A stretch of DNA of 64,000 bases from an uncultured Synechococcus sp. (GCA_937911865.1 CALDSK010000145.1:1-64000); one strand, 5' to 3'. Positions 48,588 through 58,700 are shown, counted from the first letter of the stretch. Translations and numbers: made by a program. The notes: generated from the letters alone by a model not told the origin.

Positions 48588-48817
48588 CCTAGATCTACGC
48601 CTAGCTCTTTAGCTGCGTCTGCCAAGGGCGTACCTCGTTCACCCATTTGAGTTCTTTTAAAAGATTCAAGCAGCTCAGTTACAAATTCTGCTTTGAGTGT
48701 TTTGCCAGCATCGGGATCGATACTTTCTATTTCAGAAAGCATCGAATCAAACATCTCAGAAACAGTCTCTCGAATAAGAAGTTTTAGCTCTTCGACAGTC
48801 AAATCAGAAACTAGCAT
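48584..48817 (-). CDS. Antitoxin of the RelE-type toxin
   Basis: 77 residues: SDLTVEELKLLIRETVSEMFDSML then a helical acidic stretch and C-terminal GTPLADAAKELGVDLG. The four-base overlap with the toxin gene supports a toxin-antitoxin operon. No ribbon-helix-helix or HTH clearly visible; matches short cyanobacterial antitoxins that begin with an LT(V/I)EEL helix. Confidence 0.8.
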   Translation of the reverse strand: MLVSDLTVEELKLLIRETVSEMFDSMLSEIESIDPDAGKTLKAEFVTELLESFKRTQMGERGTPLADAAKELGVDLG

Positions 48818-48882
48818 ATGCTTTCACTCAAATGCAAATAGGCTCTCATCATATTTGAAAATTTGGTAGCCCGAGTGATTGA

Positions 48883-49299
48883 CTAATATCTTCGACCTTC
48901 GCGGTAAACGTACATATTAATAGCGGCGATTGCAAAACAAATCATAAAAATCATCAGCCGAATTCCATATATCGGCTCATTGATCAACCGGCCATCTGCA
49001 AACAAGGGCGTTAGCGATGGCTCCAGCTTCGCCAGCGCAAATCCTGTGATAAAGGCCGTAATCGTCGACATCGCCTGAGAGAACTTCTTAATCTCCTGAC
49101 TCGTACTCGGCGAAATCAAAAATCCTACCAGCCAACCGGTCGCCCAGCCCGCCGTCCCAATCAGCACCGTCTGCGCAAACCCCTCATCACCTAGTTCCTC
49201 GTGCACAGTGCGGGCAATCCATAGCACCACCCCAAACACAACAAACCCAATCAGCAGGCTGGCAAAAGAACGCGCTTGATTCATAGATCGCCTGCCCAT
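48883..49299 (-). CDS. Four-helix membrane protein of unknown function
   Basis: 138 residues with hydrophobic segments at about 12-30, 42-63, 82-98 and 112-130. AAGG lies seven bases upstream of the first ATG (49299). Family not recognised. Lies 25 bases upstream-side of the permease gene end, on the same strand, so could be co-transcribed. Confidence 0.7.
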   Translation of the reverse strand: MGRRSMNQARSFASLLIGFVVFGVVLWIARTVHEELGDEGFAQTVLIGTAGWATGWLVGFLISPSTSQEIKKFSQAMSTITAFITGFALAKLEPSLTPLFADGRLINEPIYGIRLMIFMICFAIAAINMYVYREGRRY

Positions 49300-49323
49300 T
49301 GCTTACCTTAAGAACGTACTCAA

Positions 49324-50379
49324 TCAATTCAATCGCGAAAGCTTGATCCGAGGGTCTACAAACGACAGCAGCAAGTCTGCCAACAAGTTGCCGACAATCA
49401 GCATCACCGCCCCCAGCACCAAACTCGCCATGATCAAAAACAAGTCCTGCGCCTGCACGGCCTCTAGCGTTAGCGTGCCAAGCCCTGGCCAGCTAAAGTA
49501 AGTCTCAATAATAAAAGAGCCGCTGATTAGAGACGAAAACTCAAATCCCAAAATTGTAATTAACGGGTTAACTGCGTTGCGCAACGCATGCACATAAATC
49601 ACTCTATTCTCCGGCAATCCCTTTGCCCTTGCCGTCTGAATATAATCTTGGCGCAACACATCTAACAGCTGACCGCGCATCAGCCGCTGCAGCCCCGCAA
49701 AGCTGGTAATACTCAACGCCAATGTCGGCAAAATTAAATGCCAGGCCACATCCAAAAACTTACCAATCAAGTTGAGATCTTCGTGATAAAGGCTCGTACG
49801 TCCGCCCACTGGGAACAAAGGCGCTGTGGCCTGCGCAAAGAACAGCAGTAACAGTCCGGTAATAATCGTTGGAAACCCTTGGCCGATGTAGCTCATCACC
49901 CGCAAAAAGCGATCGACAAAATTGTTTTGATTGACCGCGCTGATGATACCTAGCGGAATTGCGATCGCCCAGGTGACAGCAATAGAGGCTATCGACAGCA
50001 GGATTGTATTGTGCACCCGCTCCCAGAATATCTCCATAGCCGGGCGGTTATATGCAATACTTCGAGCTTTATCACCTTGGGTGACCACCTGCCGCAGCCA
50101 AAGAAAATACTGAGTCCACACCGGTTGATCTAGCCCGAAGCGCGTCTCTAAATCCGAAATCGTCTCCGGCGTTATCTGCGGATTTTGACGAAATGGCGTC
50201 AGAAAATCGCCCGGTGCGAGCTGCACAATCAAAAAGCTAAAGATGCTTGCCAATAGCAGCGTTAGCAATCCCTGAAATAATCGCTTCACAATGTAGCGAG
50301 TCGTTTCGCTCAAAAAGAAATCTCGCACTGCTAATCCAACCTTAGTCGGCAAAGAAAGTTGATTAGTGGAGGAAGTCAT
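49324..50379 (-). CDS. Peptide/nickel-type ABC transporter permease (DppB-like)
   Basis: 351 residues, six transmembrane segments. N-terminal VKRLFQGLLTLLLASIFSFLIVQLAPGDF is the first helix of DppB/OppB proteins; the EAA loop region is RDYIQTARAKGLPENRVIYVHALRNAVNP. No partner permease, ATPase or binding protein gene is adjacent, typical for scattered cyanobacterial dpp genes. Confidence 0.92.
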   Translation of the reverse strand: MTSSTNQLSLPTKVGLAVRDFFLSETTRYIVKRLFQGLLTLLLASIFSFLIVQLAPGDFLTPFRQNPQITPETISDLETRFGLDQPVWTQYFLWLRQVVTQGDKARSIAYNRPAMEIFWERVHNTILLSIASIAVTWAIAIPLGIISAVNQNNFVDRFLRVMSYIGQGFPTIITGLLLLFFAQATAPLFPVGGRTSLYHEDLNLIGKFLDVAWHLILPTLALSITSFAGLQRLMRGQLLDVLRQDYIQTARAKGLPENRVIYVHALRNAVNPLITILGFEFSSLISGSFIIETYFSWPGLGTLTLEAVQAQDLFLIMASLVLGAVMLIVGNLLADLLLSFVDPRIKLSRLN

Positions 50380-50493
50380 AGCGCTCGGGAATGCGTAAGG
50401 TCAGTATCTTAATACGTTTGGCTCTTGTAAGGCGATTTTCAGAAGCAATTTTCAGTCTTTCCTGGCTATTTAAAGAAGCGGTCACCCCAACAG

Positions 50494-50537
50494 GCAATCA
50501 AAGCCTAGTTAATCAAAGCCTAGATCACCAAAGCCTA
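50494..50537 (-). repeat. 15-bp tandem repeat across the apt stop codon
   Basis: On the minus strand CTAGGCTTTGGTGAT, CTAGGCTTTGATTAA, CTAGGCTTTGATTG. The first copy starts inside the apt stop codon. Confidence 0.85.
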
Positions 50538-51050
50538 GTAGGTAAGCAAGCTTTTTATCGGCACGCCGCTCGGTAACTTATTGCGCCCCTCAAGCCCTTC
50601 AAGCTCAATTACAAAAACAAATCCAGCCACGGTTGCTCCTGCTTTTGTTACCAAATCTGCCGCCGCCTGAGCGGTTCCACCGGTCGCCAGCAAATCATCT
50701 ACAATCACAACCTCAGCACCAGAGGCAAAGGCATCTTGATGGACCTCTAGCTTATCTTCACCGTATTCGAGGGAATAAGCTACGCTGTGCACCGCCCGAG
50801 GCAGCTTACCCGCCTTCCGAATCGGCACGAATCCTTGATTCAGCTGTTGAGCAATCGGCATACCAAAAATAAACCCTCGTGATTCAATCCCCGCAATGCA
50901 AGCAGGTGACAACGCCTTGGCATAGGTGCTCATCTCAGAAACCGAGTAGGCTAGGCCCGCAGGATTTTGCAGCAGCGACGTAATATCGCGAAAGATAATG
51001 CCTGGCTGCGGAAAGTCTGGAATATCTGTAATCAGAGCCTTGAGATCCAT
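50535..51050 (-). CDS. apt: Adenine phosphoribosyltransferase
   Basis: 171 residues from ATG 51050, preceded by AGGAAGG seven bases upstream; the open frame to 51161 is an unsupported extension. It converts adenine plus PRPP to AMP (purine salvage). Conserved start DLKALITDIPDFPQPGIIFRDIT, PRPP-binding VVIVDDLLATGGTAQAA (about 120-136) and SRGFIFG are all typical. Confidence 0.97.
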   Translation of the reverse strand: MDLKALITDIPDFPQPGIIFRDITSLLQNPAGLAYSVSEMSTYAKALSPACIAGIESRGFIFGMPIAQQLNQGFVPIRKAGKLPRAVHSVAYSLEYGEDKLEVHQDAFASGAEVVIVDDLLATGGTAQAAADLVTKAGATVAGFVFVIELEGLEGRNKLPSGVPIKSLLTY

Positions 51051-51172
51051 ATCAGAACCTTCCTCGCGCTTTTTCGGGAGTTTTGTCAGGGGTATCTTAG
51101 CAGGCCATCGCTCGGGCAGCTGTCTAAACGTACTGCCGAATATTCCAACCGAACATTCCATAAAACATCTAC

Positions 51173-52375
51173 CTACGGCCTGGGCAGCTTTGCGTCTACC
51201 GTATTGTCAAACCAACCTTTGCGCCAGAAATAGAAAGATAGGCTAAGTGCGATCGCGACCATCACCCCCCAGCAAAACGGATAGCCCCAGTAGGCGTTCA
51301 ACTCTGGCATATTCCAGGGGGAGACATCTGGGTTGAAGTTCATGCCGTACACACCCACAATGAATGTCAGCGGAATAAAAATCGACGAAATCACCGTCAG
51401 TGTTTTCATTACCTCGTTCATCCGATTGCTGACAGAAGATAGGTACACATCCATCAGATTTGCCGTCAGCTCCCGGTAAGTCTCCACAATATCGAGCACC
51501 TGCACCACGTGGTCGTAGCAGTCTTGCAAATACACTCTTACCTCCGGACGAATCAGCGTAGAGCCATCGCGCACCAGCTGACTAAGCGCATTGCGCTGCG
51601 GCCAAATCGAACGCCGCAGACTCATCAGCTCTCGCCGCACCCGGTAAAGCTTCTGTACCGTTTGCCGCGTCGGATTGAAAATCACCTCATCTTCCAATGA
51701 CTCTATATATTCGCCATAGTCTTCGAGTACGGGGAAGTAGGCATCAATTACCGCATCCCACAGCGCATAGGCCAAATAGTCAGCCCCCTGATGCCGGATA
51801 GCACCCTGACCAATTCGAATCCGGTTACGCACCGCGTCCAGGCAGTCTTGGTCTAATTCTTCTTGTACAGTCAGCAGGTAATTCTTGCCCAACACCAGAC
51901 TCAGCTGTTCGCTTTTAAAGCGGATCGCCTCATCGCCCGCGTGAGAATCGACCATCACCATCCGCGTAATCATCACTAGCTGGTCTTCATAATGCTCAAC
52001 CTTGGGCCGCTGCGGCACGTTCACCACATCTTCTAGCACCAGCGGATGCAAACGAAACACTTCACCTAGCCGGTTGAGCACGTCTTCATTCCCTAAGCCC
52101 TGCAAATCTATCCAGGAAACCGATTCTGAATCGAGATAGCTCAAGGCGGCTTCTGGGGTGTCGATCGGTGTGCAGATGGCAGTGCGATCGCTGTAGTCGA
52201 TCAGCGTCAGCTCCGTGGGTGAAGCATCCTCATCGATTACTAACGTGCCAGGAGCGGTGCCAATTTCATCGTAGTGATAGTCCCAATGGCGGCGGTCTTC
52301 TTCCTGCTGTGCCGCGATCAAAGCGCTGGCTTGGACATGGGCACTGGTCCAATTATTCTGTCTGGCCTTTTTCAT
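51173..52375 (-). CDS. corA: CorA-type magnesium/cobalt transporter
   Basis: 400 residues. The GMN signature YGMNFNPDVSPWNMPELN lies between the two C-terminal transmembrane helices (about 322-343 and 368-388). The large N-terminal cytoplasmic domain forms the funnel of the pentamer (long helix EYIESLEDEVIFNPTRQTVQKLYRVRRELMSLRR in parts). GGAG six bases upstream of the ATG. Confidence 0.95.
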   Translation of the reverse strand: MKKARQNNWTSAHVQASALIAAQQEEDRRHWDYHYDEIGTAPGTLVIDEDASPTELTLIDYSDRTAICTPIDTPEAALSYLDSESVSWIDLQGLGNEDVLNRLGEVFRLHPLVLEDVVNVPQRPKVEHYEDQLVMITRMVMVDSHAGDEAIRFKSEQLSLVLGKNYLLTVQEELDQDCLDAVRNRIRIGQGAIRHQGADYLAYALWDAVIDAYFPVLEDYGEYIESLEDEVIFNPTRQTVQKLYRVRRELMSLRRSIWPQRNALSQLVRDGSTLIRPEVRVYLQDCYDHVVQVLDIVETYRELTANLMDVYLSSVSNRMNEVMKTLTVISSIFIPLTFIVGVYGMNFNPDVSPWNMPELNAYWGYPFCWGVMVAIALSLSFYFWRKGWFDNTVDAKLPRP

Positions 52376-52474
52376 TACGCTCCGGTTATTGAATGAATCG
52401 ATGAGCTATTATGTTTCCGTCTTTACGCTTATCTATTCAAGTAACTGTTCAAATTAGAGAGAAATCAGTACCCA

Positions 52475-53536
52475 GTGGCTTCTGATCAGACGAAAAACAC
52501 AGCCTCTAAGCATACAGCCTCTAAGCACGCAGACTCTGAACATAAAGCGTCCTCAGCAAAGTCCCAGTCAGCAAAGGCCCAGTCAGCGAAGGCCCAGTCA
52601 GCGAAGGCCCAGTCAGCAAGAGCTCAGCTAGACGCCAAGACAAGTGCAGGTGAAGCTACCAGCATCAAGCAGCCCTGCCGGGTGACCGTCACCGCGCCAG
52701 GGTGGCACGGCGCAAAAGCAGCGGCGATCGCCGCCGGGTGCACCAGTATTTCAGACATGATCGAAAAGCTCGGCAGCGGTGAGCTTGCCATCATCACCCC
52801 CGACGCCATTAGACTAGATCCCCTTGGCACCGCTTCTACCCAATCTTTTAGCCCAGCTACCGATCCGACCCTACCCAACGTCATTCCGCAACACGTTCAC
52901 TATCACGCAGCATCGAGCGCTCATCCTGAGATAGACAGCCACATAGAAGAAGAAGCTCGCTCTTTACCCAAGCTAGTCATTACGGGCCTGTGCGCAACGA
53001 TTATCGTCGGCTCTTTGCTCTATATTGCCGATCGATTCATCACGATTACTGCTCAGATATTTTCCAGCCCAGAGAAAATAGAAGACATTATTACACCAGT
53101 GACCGGAGATATTGTCGCGGGCTATACGGTTAGCGATGAGTACGGCATTCGACCCTTTCATCCTGTTACAGGCGCACCTAATGTCCCTCACAACGGTGTT
53201 GATTTAGCTATGGACATTGGCACGCCGATCTACGCGGTAGGCAAAGCGGGCGATCGCGTAGACGTTGAATGCTGGTGGGATATAGACGGCGGCGGTCAGG
53301 TCGTTGATCAAACGGCCGAGTCCTATCCTGGCTATACGTTTCAGTCCTTGCACATGTCCGAAAACGGCTGCAAAGAAGGAAACGCCACTGCGGGAGACAT
53401 AATCGCTTATTCGGGCAACACGGGGCTTGGCACCGGAGCACACTACGACTTCCGGGTAAAAATAGACAATGAATACGTGCCGCCTGCCACCAAATATTTA
53501 GAATCAGCCGTGACTGGCGACCCCCCAAAAGAATAG
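52475..53536 (+). CDS. M23-family peptidase domain protein with altered HxH motif
   Basis: 353 residues from GTG 52475. Residues 10-50 are Lys/Ser/Ala-rich repeats (AQSAK x4). A transmembrane segment at about 167-186 puts the C-terminal part in the periplasm. LytM/M23 fold: H239 and D243 in PHNGVDLA, H293 in SLHMS, then H323-Y-D325 in GAHYDFRV where most members have HxH. The zinc-binding second histidine is thus aspartate, so activity may be changed or lost. An additional N-terminal segment (53-150) shows no known domain. Confidence 0.85.
   Translation: MASDQTKNTASKHTASKHADSEHKASSAKSQSAKAQSAKAQSAKAQSARAQLDAKTSAGEATSIKQPCRVTVTAPGWHGAKAAAIAAGCTSISDMIEKLGSGELAIITPDAIRLDPLGTASTQSFSPATDPTLPNVIPQHVHYHAASSAHPEIDSHIEEEARSLPKLVITGLCATIIVGSLLYIADRFITITAQIFSSPEKIEDIITPVTGDIVAGYTVSDEYGIRPFHPVTGAPNVPHNGVDLAMDIGTPIYAVGKAGDRVDVECWWDIDGGGQVVDQTAESYPGYTFQSLHMSENGCKEGNATAGDIIAYSGNTGLGTGAHYDFRVKIDNEYVPPATKYLESAVTGDPPKE
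52560..52622 (+). repeat. 15-bp coding tandem repeat (AQSAK)
   Basis: GCCCAGTCAGCGAAG-like units, about four copies, in the N-terminal part of the M23 gene; a related pair CAGCCTCTAAGCA(T/C)(A/G)C precedes them (about 52501-52531). Confidence 0.85.
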
Positions 53537-53590
53537 TCTCTTTTATCGTCTAAATCACGCAACAGCACAAGCCTGTTAAAGCACTCTCAT

Positions 53591-54466
53591 CTAGAGTTCA
53601 TCTGGATTAATCCCCTGCGCCCTTAGCTTCTCTTGCAATAGAGCGAGGGCTGCTTCGGCACTTTCAGCGCGCTGAGCTTCGGCTTCGGCCTGTTGCGCTT
53701 TAGCTTCAGCTTGTTCTTTAGGTGTCTGCAGCCACTGGTCATTCTCATCGAACCATCTGAGCCAACGCCGATTCAGCCCCCGATAAGACCCGACCCAACA
53801 GCCCAAACCAAGCTTTATACCTGGAATCCAAATCTTGTTGTCTACGATGGAAAGAGGCTTGTATTGTTCCCCTTCTAGATGGAATGCCCTTAATTTATCA
53901 GTGTAGCGATCGGACTCAATGTAGTAGTGAATGCGTAGTAGTTTTTCGTAGACCTCCCATTTAGTAAGCGGAGCACCCGCCTAAGATTTGGTCTCTCCGA
54001 GATCTTCTTTTTCAGTACCTGGAGAGATGAGCTCTACAGCTACTAGCGGGCTCACGCCTCCTTGCCAAACCACGTAGCTGCGCCGCAGATCGTGACCATC
54101 GTATAGCCGAGGCACACCTACAGAAAGAAACCAGTCAGGTCGCTTGTGCCAGAGAGGATGACGCACGTCGTAATACACGTTTAAGTCAGTGCCTACAAAG
54201 TGGTTCCCTGCATAGTCTGGCAGATGCAGCGTTACGCTCAAGAGATCAGGCTGCAATATATGAAACTCGTCCGGTAAACCAGGCTCCTCAGGGTATTCGC
54301 AGGGCAGATCGTACATAGTGGGCAGCGTCTCACGAGGAGATAGCGGCGGGTCTTGCTGTTCTGGCAGCCGATAGTCCGCTAGATTTGACGCTGCCTCAGC
54401 AGGCGTTGGCGAAGGCTTTGACCGATTGGGTTTGGTGTATGACTTGCTGACTGTCATCCGCGTCAC
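53591..54466 (-). pseudogene. Uma2-family (DUF820) nuclease gene with an in-frame TAG
   Basis: Reading from ATG 54466, 161 codons (MTRMTVSKSYTKPNRSK... to VAVELISPGTEKEDLGETKS) end at TAG 53981-53983. The same frame continues without a break for 129 more codons, AGAPLTKWEVYEKLLRIHYYIES... to ...LREKLRAQGINPDEL-type ending (LLQEKLRAQGINPDEL), and stops at 53591. Together this is a normal Uma2 protein: PD-(D/E)XK core with PDLL, VAVELISP, and a lysine region KWEVYEKLL, plus the usual Ala/Glu/Gln-rich coiled-coil tail. The stop falls between the catalytic Glu and the KWEVYE segment, so the single codon change breaks the active site. Confidence 0.85.
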
Positions 54467-54590
54467 CTGAAATTTACTTACGCCTATTATGACGCTATCT
54501 GAAAAAAGGTTACTTTACTCTCTGTTTACTGTGCTCGCTGCGTTTTTACATCAACAAACATACAACAAGTCTTTCAATAACCTTCCCCAT

Positions 54591-54624
54591 ATAGCAGTCG
54601 ACGGATGCATCCGTCGACTGCTAT
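54591..54624. other. 34-bp perfect palindrome
   Basis: Arms ATAGCAGTCGACGGATG (54591-54607) and its exact reverse complement (54608-54624), no loop. It contains GTCGAC twice and ATGCAT in the middle. It lies between the dehydratase stop (54748, minus strand) and the Uma2 start. No T tract, so a simple terminator is not certain. Confidence 0.85.
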
Positions 54625-54747
54625 TCAGGTTAGCGGTTGTTCTATAACGGTTTCAGCCGATGATAGTGTCCTAACTAACCTGACAAATGCAATAGCTCGA
54701 AGAGCCCCCAGTTTGTTGCGCATGCTTCTTATAACGATTTCTGCAAA

Positions 54748-55683
54748 TCAGGCTATCTTCGCCAAATCCACATTTCCGCCACAAATTAGCACGCCAACGT
54801 TCTCTCCTTTCTGGGGTACGTAGCGGCCTGAAATCAGAGCGGCAATCGGTACCACTGCCGCTGGTTCTGCAACAACTCGCAGCTCATGCCACAGCAGCTT
54901 TTGTGCCTGCACGATTGCATCCTCACTCACCAAAACACATTCACTGACATACTGCTGCGCAATGGGAAACATCATTTCTCCTACCTCGCGAGCGCCCAGC
55001 GCATCTGCAGCCACGCCACCGACCTTTACTGTTCTTCGCTCGCCAGCAGCCAATGAATCGTGCAGTGTCGGTGCCTGCTCTGGCTCCACGCTCACCACTT
55101 TGCAACGGCCCTGATACCAGGCTGAAATGCCTGCAATTAGGCCACCGCCACCGACTGAGACCAATATCGTATCTAGCTCAGGTGCCTGCTGTTCAAACTC
55201 TAATCCTACAGTTCCTTGGCCAGCGATTACCTCCCACTGGTTAAAAGCATGAATAACCAGGCTACCTGTTTCTTTAACTCGAATATCGCTGTTTGCTAAA
55301 GCCTCAAAGTAATCAGCGCCACCGACAACAACAGTTGCACCGTAGCTTTTAATTCGGTCTACTTTCGTAGAAGAAGAAATAGTGGGGACAAATATCTCCG
55401 CTTTGTGTTTTAGCTGTTGTGCGGCGTAGGCAACCGCTGCGCCATGGTTCCCCCCTGAAGCTGCAATCACGCCAGTCGTAGGGATAGGACTGTTCAAAAT
55501 TCTGTTGAAAGCACCTCGCGATTTAAACGAACCCGCGTGCTGCATGAGCTCTAGCTTTAGAGTAAGTGGTGACTCTACACCAAAAGTACCGGAAGCCAAT
55601 GTAATGGTTGGTGTTTTACGAACGTAGCTGCGGATAAGGCTATGTGCTTGGCTGATGAGAGGTTTAAAGTCTTCTGGGCTCAC
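54748..55683 (-). CDS. Threonine/serine dehydratase (PLP enzyme)
   Basis: 311 residues from GTG 55683. PLP lysine is K54 in GSFKSRGAFNR; phosphate-binding loop is VSVGGGGLIAG, and ASGGNHGAAVAYAAQ is the asparagine loop. Fold type II, deaminates threonine or serine to the 2-oxoacid. Catabolic-type length (no regulatory ACT domain). Adjacent 16-bp tandem repeats cover the start codon, so the exact start is uncertain. Serine racemase-type function is an alternative. Confidence 0.9.
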   Translation of the reverse strand: MSPEDFKPLISQAHSLIRSYVRKTPTITLASGTFGVESPLTLKLELMQHAGSFKSRGAFNRILNSPIPTTGVIAASGGNHGAAVAYAAQQLKHKAEIFVPTISSSTKVDRIKSYGATVVVGGADYFEALANSDIRVKETGSLVIHAFNQWEVIAGQGTVGLEFEQQAPELDTILVSVGGGGLIAGISAWYQGRCKVVSVEPEQAPTLHDSLAAGERRTVKVGGVAADALGAREVGEMMFPIAQQYVSECVLVSEDAIVQAQKLLWHELRVVAEPAAVVPIAALISGRYVPQKGENVGVLICGGNVDLAKIA

Positions 55684-55722
55684 AGGTCTTTTTGCTCACA
55701 GGTCTTTTTGCTCACAGGCTGG
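55678..55722. repeat. 16-bp tandem repeat at the dehydratase start
   Basis: GCTCACAGGTCTTTTT repeated at 55678 and 55694, then a partial copy at 55710. Each copy carries CAC, i.e. a potential GTG start on the minus strand, but 16 bp shifts the frame each time. Confidence 0.9.
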
Positions 55723-55774
55723 GCTTGCCTCTCTACGATTCTCTCTACGCTACGATATGTTTCTACGCCAGTGT

Positions 55775-58700
55775 CTATTCCGACTCCTGTTCTTGGTCAG
55801 ATTGATACTGTGCCAAACTATCGGCTAGACTCTTCAGCAGTATCCGCTCCTGATAAGGTTTCGAGAAATAGGCCGTTGCACCTAGATTCATTGCTAAATT
55901 TCGGTGTTTGTCGCCACTGCGCGAGGTTAACATCGTCACCGGAATTTCTGCAAATTTCGGCATGGCCCGTAGCTTAGATAAGAAACTATAGCCATCCATT
56001 CGGGGCATTTCTACATCACACACAATGCTATCTACGCCTATCCCTGTCTCCAGCTTCTCTAACGCGTCTTGTCCGTCACGCGCTTCAATCACCTCGTAGC
56101 CCGCCTTATTTTCTAGCGTTAGAGCCAGCAGCCGTCGGACGTTTACCGAATCATCAATGACTAAGAAGCGGGCGCGCGATCGCACTTCTTGAGTAGGAAT
56201 GGTCTGCAAACTCACCGGATCAATCGCGCCATTCACCACCGGATTTGAGTACAGCGCCTCAGCCGAATTAATATCCGAGCCTTCACAGCTAAGCACCCAT
56301 CGGGCCAAATCTGGCAAGCTCACCAATGGCACCACGCGGCCATCACCCAAAATAGTGCAGTTACTAAAACCAGTCGGTAGCGCAATCGGGCCTTCTACCC
56401 GGCGTACGGCCACTTCTTGCTCACCCCAGGACCTTTCTACTTGCAGCCCCATCCGCTGCTCGCCCATCCGGAAAATCAGCACGCTGGGGCGGTCCATATT
56501 TGGCACTTCTTCTAGGCTGTCAATCTGCCGAGGACAGTTGAACGCCAGCCAGTTCGAGAGCTTAATCAGGCGTACCGCGTCGCCTTTAAAGTGGAACATC
56601 GGCTTGCCGTCCGTTTCGTACATATCTGCCGAATCGACAATTGTGACCTCTTCAATCAGGTCTGTCGGCAAAGCAACGGGCATCCGATTGCCCTCCGCTA
56701 GCATCACGCGAGTGACCGAGAGCGTGTAGGGCACTGAAATTGTAAAGGTAGTCCCTTCGCCCGCTTTGGTATCGACACTGATATCGCCTCGAATCTGTGT
56801 GAGGTTAGTGCGCACCACATCCATGCCTACACCACGACCGGAGAGCGCAGTTACCTGATCAGAAGTGCTAAAGCCGGGCTCAAAGATCAAAGAGAGCAGC
56901 TCAGCTTCACTGGCGCTGCTGAGCAAATCTGCATCAAGGCCCATAGACTGAGCCCTTTTACGTATTTTGTCTAGCGCAATGCCGTCGCCGTCATCGCTTA
57001 CCGTGATTACGGTTCGATTGCTGCGGTTGAAGGCTTTAATCGCAATCGTCCCTTTCGCCGATTTGCCTTGATTTTCACGCGTTTGCGGCATCTCAATGCC
57101 ATGGTCAAAGGCGTTGCGCACAATGTGCATAAGCGGATCGTTTAGCGCTTCTAAAATATTGCGATCAATCAGTGTGGTCTCACCTTCTAGAGAGAGCTCT
57201 ACTGACTTACCGTGCTCTATTTCCAGCTCACGCAGCGCCCGAGGAAAACGGTTCGTAATGTCTGAGAGCGGACGCATCCGCAGCTGGTTGAGATTGCGCT
57301 GCAGGTGCCGCGCGGTGCGGTGAATGACCCTGGTGGTTTGCTCAGTTTTATCGACGCTCAGCTCAATGTCGTCGGCGACCTCTTGAAGCTTTACGACCGA
57401 TTCTACGATTTGTCGAAAGGGCAGGTGAGCGTCGTTGTAGCGGTCAAATTCTAGACTGTCAAAACCATTGCGAAACCCTGAATTGTGAAAGGTCTCGTTG
57501 CGATCGCTCGCATTCAAGTCAGCGGCGTTTGCTGTATTGTTTTCAGCAGCTACCTGAGCATTTGTAGGACGGCTAGTTGAAAATCTGCTGGCTGAGAACT
57601 CACCGGCAGCGGCACTGCCCGGTAGGGCGTGGGTAGCCGATCCGGCCAGTAAAAATTGACTGCTGCTGGGCTGTTCGTACAGGTCTTTGACATCGTCATT
57701 AATTTCGTCGAGCGATCGCAGCTTCCGGCTCATATCTTTCACCAAGCTCCGCATCCGCTTCACTTCAGCTTCTAGCCGATTGCGCTCAATTGTCAGCTCA
57801 CCAAAATAGTCATTCAGCTCATTGAGCTTACGCACAGAGACACGGACCGTGTTATCGCCCAAATCAGCCGCTTCGCTCTGCGCTTTCGGGGCTTCTGAAA
57901 ACCGAAACTCAGTGCCCAATGACGGCCCCTGTTCACGGCCCGTGCTACTCGCTGCGGTGCTTTGCAGATCTTCTTCAAAGACGCCGGCAAACGCATCGGC
58001 TTCGTCAATCACGGTTTCAGAGGTAGATTCAGTCACTGAATCAGGTGCTGGGTCATTTACGAGCGTAGACTGCCTATCGGCAAAGACATCGTTAACCAGC
58101 GCGTCATCCGCTTCGCCTAACCCGGCAAACACGTCATCGACCAGCGCATCGTCCGCTTCACCTAGTCCAGCAAAGACATCGTTAACCAGCGCGTCATCTT
58201 CACTCCCCAAATCGTCGGCAAGGTTAAAGACAGTTTCTGCTGCTGGCCTCTCTAGCTGCCCTTCATCGCTCGAAAGGTCGAATGCTTCACCGCCAAATTC
58301 AATATCAATCAGGCCAAAGCTCAGACCCGTGAGATCGGTCGGCATAGAATCAGCATTACCCGTGATCACCAAAGCCTGAGCCCGCCGCCAGGCTTGCAGC
58401 GCGCTCTGCCCCACTTCCTGTAGCTGATCGGCGCTGCTTGCTTTGGCCGCGTAGCTCTCGACCGATTGACACAGCTGAATAAACGGTGGCAGTTCGAGCA
58501 TTTCACCTAGGCCACTGAGTTCTTGGGCCATTACCACCACTTCGTCTTGCAGGCTGATGGGCCGATCTTCTAAAAGCGCTTCTAGCTTTTCTAGCGAACC
58601 TTCTACCTCAGTCTGAAAAATCAGCGGCATCACGTCTTGGCCTTCATCCGCATCCATCATAGAAGCGGCGTCTTCGGCAGACGGTTCACCTAGCGTGTCA

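Noticed and set aside
51051..51161. N-terminal extension of apt by 37 codons
   Set aside because: AGGAAGG and the conserved start DLKALI follow the ATG at 51050.
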